DNA from: JAGLTA01 sp034660735
GTDB taxonomy: Bacteria > Patescibacteriota > Patescibacteriia > JAACEG01
Reading direction: 5' to 3'
Assembly (NCBI GenBank): GCA_034660735.1
Contig: JAYEJQ010000065.1
Coordinates: forward strand, 1-8,945
Length of the DNA: 8,945 nucleotides
Both the position numbers and the translations under genes were made by a program. Positions 1-5,860 of this stretch are shown here, piece after piece. Below the pieces are notes generated by a model that did not search any database, was not told where the DNA came from, and saw nothing but the letters and a program-made list of their open reading frames with translations. Every line of letters begins with the position of its first letter. The first letter of the stretch is position 1.

Positions 1-25
1 ATAGTAGATCAACTATTATTTTTTT
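1..25 (+). terminator. Possible terminator tail of an upstream gene, cut by the window edge
   Basis: Bases 1-5 (ATAGT) pair with 12-16 (ACTAT) around a six-base spacer, and a T-rich run follows at 17-25. This resembles the end of a Rho-independent terminator for a gene to the left. The visible stem has only five weak pairs and may extend beyond the window, so the call is tentative. Confidence 0.25.
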
Positions 26-35
26 AAAATAGCTT

Positions 36-1208
36 ATGTTGAGAAAAAAAATTATTTTTTTATTATTATTTTTTGCTGTTATTATAGCAATAACGTTAGC
101 AGTCTTTTTTTTAAATAAAAAAAATATAAAATTAACCCTATTTGGTTTTAATAAACCGCCTGTTTCCACTGAACAGATGCCCAAAAGAACGATAGGGCAG
201 ATAAAAAATGATTTTATAGAAAAATTTGAACAAGAGGCAGAAGAGATAAAGATTAAAAATCGAGAATTTTTAAAAAAACAGAAAAATTCGAAAACAAGAA
301 AAAAATTTATTATAGCTAAACATTATAATTTAATTAAAGAGGATTGCGAAAAAATACAAGATAAATCGCTTAAAGAAGATTGTTATTATTATCTAAATTT
401 TAAAGATATAATTAAAAAAGAAAATATTCAGTTTTGTAATTCTTTAGATGATGAATGGCGCGATATGTGCATATATCAAATAAGCATAATTACAATGAAT
501 AACTGGGAAGATTGTCAAAAAATTAAAGATGGGCTAATACATGATATGTGTCTAAAAAAATTTGCTATTGATTTAAATGATATATTGATTTGCCCAAGAC
601 TTTACAGCGGAGTGAATGCTTGTGTTGATAGAGTTAGGTCTTTAAATAATGCGGATGGAGATATAAAAAACTGCAAAGAGATTATAAAAACTGAATATTT
701 TTTGAATTGTGTTATGAAAAGCAACGACGACTGTTCTGAATTAGAGGACGAATATTTAATAGACAAGTGTGAATCTATAAGATTTTTTGGCCTAATAATG
801 ACGCGAGGGACTAAAGAAGAGTGCGCGATTTTACCATTAGAAGAATATAGAAAAACATGCGAGCTGTATTTTGATAACAATAAAACCCATACTGATTTTG
901 ACGGCGACGGAGTTGACAATAATATTGAACTGTTTTGCGATACAAACCCTTTAATTGCTGAAGAAGAAGCCAAAGAACATGCTTGGTATGAAGAAAGATG
1001 GAGCGCGGTTTTTGATAATATTTATTATATTACAAAAAGCAAACTTTATGATCTGACTATTGATACTGACAATGACGGCTTGCGCGATTATGAGGAAAAA
1101 AAGATATATTTAACTGATTATAACAATCCCGACACGGACGGCGACGGCTATTCAGACGGAGAGGAAGTGAAAGCAGGGTATAATCCGAATGGGAAAGGGT
1201 CGCTGTAA
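36..1208 (+). CDS. Membrane-anchored protein with seven CX9-11C units and thrombospondin type 3-like repeats
   Basis: A 390-residue protein of unknown function, probably outside the membrane. Residues 5-27 form one hydrophobic segment after a basic start (MLRKK), so it is an uncleaved anchor or signal peptide. Residues 50-100 are charged and probably helical. Residues 104-275 hold seven cysteine pairs spaced 9-11 residues apart (104/116, 134/145, 160/172, 186/196, 213/225, 233/245, 263/275), which suggests repeated disulfide-linked helical hairpins. Residues 286-305 and 342-385 carry Asp-rich Ca-binding-like repeats (DFDGDGVDN, DTDNDGLRD, DTDGDGYSD) of the thrombospondin type 3 kind, ending in GYNPNGKGSL. 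Almost the same ending occurs inside the secreted protein at 7284. The start is the first ATG before the anchor; no Shine-Dalgarno site is visible. The gene stands alone before a terminator. The cysteine region matches no family I can name. Confidence 0.85.
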   Translation: MLRKKIIFLLLFFAVIIAITLAVFFLNKKNIKLTLFGFNKPPVSTEQMPKRTIGQIKNDFIEKFEQEAEEIKIKNREFLKKQKNSKTRKKFIIAKHYNLIKEDCEKIQDKSLKEDCYYYLNFKDIIKKENIQFCNSLDDEWRDMCIYQISIITMNNWEDCQKIKDGLIHDMCLKKFAIDLNDILICPRLYSGVNACVDRVRSLNNADGDIKNCKEIIKTEYFLNCVMKSNDDCSELEDEYLIDKCESIRFFGLIMTRGTKEECAILPLEEYRKTCELYFDNNKTHTDFDGDGVDNNIELFCDTNPLIAEEEAKEHAWYEERWSAVFDNIYYITKSKLYDLTIDTDNDGLRDYEEKKIYLTDYNNPDTDGDGYSDGEEVKAGYNPNGKGSL

Positions 1209-1245
1209 AATTGAATATTTTATTTTATTATAAGATACGCGCGAA

Positions 1246-1274
1246 AAAACCGCTATTTTTAAAATAGCGGTTTT
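1246..1274. terminator. Bidirectional intrinsic terminator between convergent genes
   Basis: A perfect inverted repeat: 14-base arms at 1246-1259 (AAAACCGCTATTTT) and 1261-1274 (AAAATAGCGGTTTT) around one base. The GC-rich core of the stem (CCGC/GCGG) is flanked by A-runs on one side and T-runs on the other, so it can terminate transcription in both directions. It lies 38 bases past the stop of the plus-strand gene and 36 bases past the stop of the minus-strand gene, as expected for convergent genes. Confidence 0.85.
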
Positions 1275-1309
1275 ATGATATGATTTTAGATAAATATTTT
1301 TTATAGCAA

Positions 1310-1711
1310 TTATTCCATTTCTTTTTTCTTGTCTTCTTGTTTGTTTATTCTTACAAAAAGCATTAAAGCAATAATATCTGCAATCAGCAGAGCCAATAGT
1401 CTGCATACTCTTTCAATATATCTTGAAGTTTCGCCGCTTAATATTCCCGACCCATGAACTCCAAAAGAAATAGAACCTATATTGATAAAAAATAAAACAG
1501 CGACAAACATTTTTAAAGCATAACTAAAATTTGTTTCTACCTTTTTTGATATTTGCCAGAGCGCCACCATAGCAATAATTCCGGCGATGGCTCCTATAAT
1601 ACCAAATGTTCTTTCATAAAAAATATGAAAAGATGATTTTTCAGCGGCCAGCGCAATACTCGGAACAATAGCAACTGTAAAAATTAAGATAGAGACAATT
1701 TTTTTTGCCAT
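1310..1711 (-). CDS. Small membrane protein, signal peptide plus three TM segments, unknown function
   Basis: A 133-residue hydrophobic protein. Residues 1-23 look like a cleavable signal peptide (MAKK start, hydrophobic core, PSIALA-A site). Three membrane segments follow at about 36-54, 65-84 and 102-121. The soluble loop near 84-98 (GVHGSGILSGETS) is short and Gly/Ser-rich, and the tail is highly charged (NKQEDKKKEME) and probably cytoplasmic. I recognise no catalytic motif or family. It starts at an ATG (complement of 1709-1711) and is transcribed away from the radical SAM operon, sharing its intergenic region and inverted repeat. It converges on the terminator at 1246-1274. Co-regulation with the operon is possible but rests only on that shared region. 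Confidence 0.75.
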   Translation of the reverse strand: MAKKIVSILIFTVAIVPSIALAAEKSSFHIFYERTFGIIGAIAGIIAMVALWQISKKVETNFSYALKMFVAVLFFINIGSISFGVHGSGILSGETSRYIERVCRLLALLIADIIALMLFVRINKQEDKKKEME

Positions 1712-1720
1712 AATTGATTT

Positions 1721-1778
1721 AAGATTTGTATAATTTAATAAAAAAATTGTTTATTTTTCATATTAAATATACAATCTT
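1721..1778. repeat. Long imperfect inverted repeat in the divergent intergenic region
   Basis: The left arm at 1721-1740 and the right arm at 1761-1778 are reverse complements except for two one-base bulges, with 20 bases between them. Each arm, read outward toward its own gene, contains TATACAA, close to a -10 box. The pair therefore sits symmetrically between the minus-strand gene at 1711 and the operon start at 1817. It could be mirrored promoters, an operator for a dimeric regulator, or both. Confidence 0.6.
1747..1775 (+). promoter_or_regulatory. Candidate promoter of the three-gene radical SAM operon
   Basis: TTGTTT at 1747-1752 and TACAAT at 1770-1775 are separated by 17 bases, a sigma70-like arrangement with one mismatch in the -10 box and a poor -35. 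Transcription would start near 1782, giving a leader of about 35 bases before the ATG at 1817. A second weaker option is TTGATT (1777-1782) with TATCAT (1801-1806). In DNA this AT-rich such matches arise easily by chance. Confidence 0.25.
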
Positions 1779-1816
1779 GATTATTTTAAATTATTTTAAT
1801 TATCATAACATATAAA

Positions 1817-2122
1817 ATGCGTAAAAACAAAATAATCTTTACTTTGCTTGCTATTTTTTTAATAGTTTTAGCTTGGTATATTTTATATTTTATTTTTAAC
1901 GATTTTGTTAATTGGAAGCTTTTTTTAATAGCCTTTTTTATATTTTTTTGTCTGCAATTTTTATTGGCTTATTTTGTCAAGTCAGTTTATAAAAAATTAT
2001 TAAAAAATAGTTCAATATTTTTCACTATTCTTGCTTTATATTCTTTCTGTTCTTCATTATTTTTACTGTTTATGATTTTATTAATAACTGTGTTTAAAAA
2101 TATAATATGGAAATTTTATTAA
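1817..2122 (+). CDS. Small three-TM membrane protein, first gene of the radical SAM operon
   Basis: A 101-residue, almost wholly hydrophobic protein with membrane segments at about 5-28, 33-55 and 66-94, and basic patches at residues 2-5 (RKNK) and 55-63 (KSVYKKLLK) that would place those ends in the cytoplasm. No motif or family is recognisable. Its last 16 bases overlap the start of the next gene in another frame, so the two are probably translationally coupled and work together. As a partner of a small peptide gene and a maturase it could serve in membrane insertion, export or immunity, but nothing in the sequence chooses among these. AT-rich DNA can encode spurious hydrophobic frames; the ATG start, the position after a promoter-like region and the tight overlap argue that it is real. 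Confidence 0.65.
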   Translation: MRKNKIIFTLLAIFLIVLAWYILYFIFNDFVNWKLFLIAFFIFFCLQFLLAYFVKSVYKKLLKNSSIFFTILALYSFCSSLFLLFMILLITVFKNIIWKFY

Positions 2123-2403
2123 CAGCAGAAGGGTTTGTGACTAATTCTTCTTCGGCAAATTATTGGTTAGACGATGGAATACTTGAAAAAGGAGAGTTAG
2201 AAGAATTTGTCAAAAATATAGATAAAGAAAATGCCAGCTTGCTTAAACTAAAAAAAGAGCAATTTGCTGTTGCGAAAATGAGGCAACAGACTATTCAAGA
2301 AGATAAAATTTTAAAAGAGACGGTAGTTGATCTTACTATTTGGCTGTTTTTTTCTTTAATATTAGTAATAATTTTCTTTTTAAGAAAATTTCAAAAAAAA
2401 TGA
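2107..2403 (+). CDS. Small C-terminally anchored protein with N-terminal FVTNSSSANYW motif; candidate substrate of the radical SAM enzyme
   Basis: A 98-residue protein. Residues 8-24 (EGFVTNSSSANYWLDDG) form a distinctive polar/aromatic head. Residues 28-72 are charged and likely helical or coiled coil. Residues 73-92 are one hydrophobic span followed by a basic tail (RKFQKK), so the topology would be C-terminus inside and head outside. There is no N-terminal signal. A head of the FVTNSSS type is something I recall from the N-termini of other uncharacterised small prokaryotic proteins, but I cannot name a family. The gene overlaps the preceding one by 16 bases and the radical SAM gene by the ATGA at 2400-2403. 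In that setting it is the natural candidate for the modified peptide, with Asn, Ser, Thr, Tyr and Trp of the head as possible sites. Substrate status is inference; it could instead be a partner subunit. Confidence 0.75.
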   Translation: MEILLTAEGFVTNSSSANYWLDDGILEKGELEEFVKNIDKENASLLKLKKEQFAVAKMRQQTIQEDKILKETVVDLTIWLFFSLILVIIFFLRKFQKK

Positions 2404-3617
2404 TAATTTTGCGGCAGGAAAAATTTGGCGGCATAGCTTTTAATCCTAATAACGCGCATGAATTATGGCTTGATTCAGAATTATTTAATTTAATGGCTCG
2501 CAAAAAACAGAGAGCGGATAATAAAATTCACTCAAAGGCAAGCGAAGTATTCCGCAAGTTAGCTGTTAAAGACCGCAGCTATAAAGTAATATTGCCAAAG
2601 CAAACTTCAATAAATGAAATATTTCCTTTTCAAGTTTTAAACAGTCCTGTTTTAGCTGATATAAATATTACTAATAAGTGCAATTTGAACTGTCCGCATT
2701 GTTATGTCAGTAGCAATCGGAATGGAAAAGAAATGTCTCGGCAAGATCTTCAACTTGTTTTAAACGAATGCGAAAAAGCAGGTGTTTTGCAGATTGCTGT
2801 AGGCGGAGGGGAACCGACGTTGCATCCATTGTTCACTGATTTTTTAAAAGAAATCAGAAAACGTAATATTGTGCCGAATGTAACAAGTAATGGGAAAATA
2901 TTAAATTGGAAAACTGTATACGCGATGGCGCGATATGCTGGCGCTGTAGCATTAAGCATAGAGGAGACTGATGATAGATTTGAACAAAGGCGAAAATTTC
3001 CTTTCAAAGATTTTTTAAAAAGCGTTAAAAAATTGAAAGCGGCTGGAGTAAAATTAGTTTTTCAGATTGTAATCAGTAAGGGAAATTTAGATAGAGTTAA
3101 TCAAACAGTTAGAGAAATGGTGAAATACAATCCTTATGGTATTCTGTTTTTAGCTTACAAGCCGCAAGGTCGCGGGAAAAAATATGATTTGCCGTTATCA
3201 AAAGCAAATCAGTTGAAAGTTAATAAAGTTTTAGGAAATATATTTAATGATTTAAAAGGCAAGACAAAAATAGGATTTGATTGTTGCTTAACTCCGGCGC
3301 TTATCGGCATTAAAAATAGCTCTTCTTTTATCGGCTGTTCCGCGTCAAGAACAAGTATCGCTATTATGCCTGATTTAACTGTTTTGCCATGCAGTTTTTT
3401 AAACCAGGACAGCAATAAATGGGATAATTTGAGACATAAAAATTTGTTAGATATTTGGCAAAGTGATAATTTTAATAATTTCCGCAGGCAAATAGCAAGA
3501 AAATTAACTCAGCCAATCTGTAAACAATGCCCAGAAAAAAATATCTGCTTAGGCGGATGCCCGATTTTTCCATTAGTTAATTGCAAATATAATGTTTTAT
3601 TTAAAGAATCTTGCTAA
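2400..3617 (+). CDS. Radical SAM/SPASM peptide-maturase-like enzyme with PqqD-like N-terminal domain
   Basis: A 405-residue enzyme. Residues 1-65 (MIILRQEKFGGIAFNPNNAH...) resemble the PqqD-like RiPP recognition element often fused to maturases. The radical SAM core follows: CNLNCPHC at 94-101 supplies the CX3CX2C ligands of the 4Fe-4S cluster that cleaves S-adenosylmethionine, and GGGEP at 135-139 is the SAM-binding motif. From about 295 a SPASM-type region holds C295, C296, C313, C331, C374, C377, C383, C387, C395 and C405, including CX2CX5CX3C at 374-387, enough for auxiliary Fe-S clusters. Such enzymes install thioether, C-C or other crosslinks in peptides; the chemistry here is unknown. 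The ATG at 2400 is preferred over an in-frame TTG at 2340: it overlaps the previous stop as ATGA, begins exactly at the PqqD-like fold, and avoids an odd hydrophobic extension. No Shine-Dalgarno site is seen, so translational coupling is likely. Confidence 0.92.
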   Translation: MIILRQEKFGGIAFNPNNAHELWLDSELFNLMARKKQRADNKIHSKASEVFRKLAVKDRSYKVILPKQTSINEIFPFQVLNSPVLADINITNKCNLNCPHCYVSSNRNGKEMSRQDLQLVLNECEKAGVLQIAVGGGEPTLHPLFTDFLKEIRKRNIVPNVTSNGKILNWKTVYAMARYAGAVALSIEETDDRFEQRRKFPFKDFLKSVKKLKAAGVKLVFQIVISKGNLDRVNQTVREMVKYNPYGILFLAYKPQGRGKKYDLPLSKANQLKVNKVLGNIFNDLKGKTKIGFDCCLTPALIGIKNSSSFIGCSASRTSIAIMPDLTVLPCSFLNQDSNKWDNLRHKNLLDIWQSDNFNNFRRQIARKLTQPICKQCPEKNICLGGCPIFPLVNCKYNVLFKESC

Positions 3618-3790
3618 TTTTAAATGATTTTATAAAAAATTCTGTTAAAAAAATTTTTAAAAATTAAATATGTATGTTAAAATAAAAAATATCAAAGTTT
3701 ATTAAAATAAATTTAATCTTAGTAAAAGACTTCGTGTTTTTTTAAATATTTTATATTTTTAATATTATATTTTTAAGACACAGAGCGAAA

Positions 3791-5854
3791 ATGTTTATGA
3801 GGGACAAAAATTTTTTCTTTTTTGTAATGGTTGCCGCGCTATTCTGTTTTGCGTTTATCGCAATAATCATTACGCTTCCGGCAACAATTTCAACACCGGA
3901 AATTCCTCTAATTAAAAAGAGGATTGTTATCAAGAAACCGATTATTAAAATCGAGCCAAAAACAGAATCAGTTAAAATTCAGAAGTTCGTTTCAGAGCAG
4001 GACTTTAAGGATTATTTAAGCAAGAGCGATTCCTCAGGCGGTTTTTATGGATCGGCGAGGACAAAAAGTTTCAGCCAGCCGACAATGGAATCAATGGATT
4101 CAACATCTTATGGATTAGAAAGCAGTGAAATGTTAGATTTAGGAAGCGGCGGTTCAGAACCAAGCCGCGTTTCAGAAACTAATGTTCAAATCGCTGGCAT
4201 TGACGAGCCGGATATCGTGAAAACCGACGGCAAGGAAATTTATTATTCCAGACCAAATAGATATTATTATGAACTTTATACTTTAAGAGAAATGTCTTTT
4301 ATAAAGAACGGGGGAGTAAAACCAGCTCCAGTTAAAAGAATCGGGGTAGCGCTTATTGAAGCGTATCCGCCGGCAAGTTTGGGATTGGACAGTAAAATTT
4401 TAGAAAAAGGCGATTTGCTTTTAGACGATAAAAATAATTTAATAGTTTTTGCGTCTGATAAAATTTATGGCTATGATGTTTCAAATCCAAAATCTCCAAA
4501 TAAAGATTGGACAATCAGTTTGGAAAACAGCAATAGAATAATAACAAGCCGTCTTTATAATAATAAAATTTATCTGATTTCAAGGTCTTATATCAATCAC
4601 GCCAGCCCTTGCCCGATCAGACCTTTCGCGATAGACGGCAAGCAGACAAAAATTAAATGTTCGGAAATTTACCATCCGAATGTTCCAATTAATATTGACT
4701 CAACTTATAATATCAGCATCATAGATCCGTCAAGCGGAAAAATAGAAAATAAGATTTCTTTTGTCGGCTCAAATTCTAATTCAATAATCTATATGTCGCC
4801 GCAAGCGATCTATATCTCTTATTATTATCAAGAGGATTTAATAAAATTGATTTTTGATTTTATGATCACGGCTGGAAAAGGTATTGTCTCTTCCGATGTT
4901 ATTGAAAAATTAGCAAAATTAAAAGATTATGACATTAGCCAGCAGGCAAAAATGGTTGAGTTGGAAAAAATACTTAAAGAATATCACGATTCTTTAGACG
5001 ACGACGAGCGGTTAAAATTGGAAAATGAATTTGAAAATCGCGCGAATGATTATTTTAAAAAACATAATCGCGGGTTGGAAAAGACTGGAATTTTTAAAAT
5101 TGATGTTGATGATTTGAAAATTTTAGCAAACGGAAGCATTCCAGGAAAACTTTTAAATCAATTTTCTTTAGACGAATACAAAGGGAATTTAAGAGCGGCA
5201 ACAACAATAGGGGGGCGAGGCAATTTTTTCTTCGGCAGTAGCGCGGAAAGCGTGAGCGATGTTTATATTTTAGATAAAAATTTAAAAACAATCGGCTCTG
5301 TTAAAGATTTAGGAAAGACAGAAAAAATTTATTCAGTACGATTTTTAAACGACAAAGGTTATGTCGTGACTTTCCGCCAGATAGATCCGTTTTATGTGAT
5401 CGATCTTGCAAATCCAAAAAATCCGCAATTAAAAGGCGAACTGAAAATTCCTGGATATTCCTCGTATTTACACCCGATAAGCGAAGACAGGATTTTAGGA
5501 ATCGGCAAAGAAGGGTCAAAAGTAAAAATATCTATGTTTAATGTTTCAGACGCGGAAAACCCGATTGAAGAAACAAAATATATTTTAGACGAATATTATT
5601 CAGAAATTTTAAATAATCATCATGCTTTTTTAATTGACAGCAAACATCAAATTTTCTTTTTACCAGGAAATAAAGGAAGCTATATTTTTTCTTATAAAAA
5701 CGACGAAATTGAACTAATAAAAGCTGTGAGCGGATTGCGTCCAAAAAGAGCGTTATATCTAAGCGATTATCTTTACATAATCGGCGAGAACAAGATCACC
5801 GTATTGAACGAAAACGATTGGGAAAAAATCAATGAGTTAGATTTGAGTTTGTAA
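3791..5854 (+). CDS. Membrane-anchored beta-propeller domain protein (PF09826-like)
   Basis: A 687-residue surface protein of the family described as secreted beta-propeller proteins distantly related to WD40 (PF09826/COG4880). Residues 8-31 form one N-terminal membrane span, followed by a basic, low-complexity linker to about 125. Family signatures are clear: SETNVQIAGIDEPDIVKTDG at 128-147, YSVRFLNDKGYVVTFRQIDP at 514-533, VIDLANPKNP at 536-545, then LKIPGYSSYLHPI at 551-563 and HHAFLID at 610-616. The charged helical stretch at about 365-430 recurs in family members as I know them and is not a foreign insertion. The biochemical role of the family is unknown; an adhesive or protein-binding role outside the cell is a guess. 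The first ATG is used; another at 3797 would also keep the anchor. The Mur ligase gene starts six bases after the stop, so the two are probably cotranscribed. Confidence 0.9.
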   Translation: MFMRDKNFFFFVMVAALFCFAFIAIIITLPATISTPEIPLIKKRIVIKKPIIKIEPKTESVKIQKFVSEQDFKDYLSKSDSSGGFYGSARTKSFSQPTMESMDSTSYGLESSEMLDLGSGGSEPSRVSETNVQIAGIDEPDIVKTDGKEIYYSRPNRYYYELYTLREMSFIKNGGVKPAPVKRIGVALIEAYPPASLGLDSKILEKGDLLLDDKNNLIVFASDKIYGYDVSNPKSPNKDWTISLENSNRIITSRLYNNKIYLISRSYINHASPCPIRPFAIDGKQTKIKCSEIYHPNVPINIDSTYNISIIDPSSGKIENKISFVGSNSNSIIYMSPQAIYISYYYQEDLIKLIFDFMITAGKGIVSSDVIEKLAKLKDYDISQQAKMVELEKILKEYHDSLDDDERLKLENEFENRANDYFKKHNRGLEKTGIFKIDVDDLKILANGSIPGKLLNQFSLDEYKGNLRAATTIGGRGNFFFGSSAESVSDVYILDKNLKTIGSVKDLGKTEKIYSVRFLNDKGYVVTFRQIDPFYVIDLANPKNPQLKGELKIPGYSSYLHPISEDRILGIGKEGSKVKISMFNVSDAENPIEETKYILDEYYSEILNNHHAFLIDSKHQIFFLPGNKGSYIFSYKNDEIELIKAVSGLRPKRALYLSDYLYIIGENKITVLNENDWEKINELDLSL

Positions 5855-5860
5855 TAATTT

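Noticed and set aside
602..973. Antisense open frame of 123 codons
   Set aside because: It lies wholly opposite the cysteine-repeat gene, is Ser/Leu-rich as expected for a reverse-complement shadow, and has no recognisable features.
1712..1816. Possible tRNA or small RNA gene in the divergent gap
   Set aside because: The paired arms lack cloverleaf elements and GC content; promoter or operator function explains them better.
2340..2399. In-frame TTG start extending the radical SAM protein by 20 residues
   Set aside because: The extension is hydrophobic, lies inside the TM-coding part of the previous gene and precedes the PqqD-like fold; the ATG at 2400 with an ATGA overlap is better.
3652..3665. 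Palindrome AATTTTTAAAAATT after the radical SAM gene as a terminator
   Set aside because: It contains no G or C, so the stem would be too weak; such palindromes are expected in this AT-rich gap.
4880..5080. Charged helical stretch in the beta-propeller protein as a foreign insertion
   Set aside because: Similar Lys/Glu-rich segments ending in EKTGIFKI-like sequence occur in family members I know, so it is a family feature.
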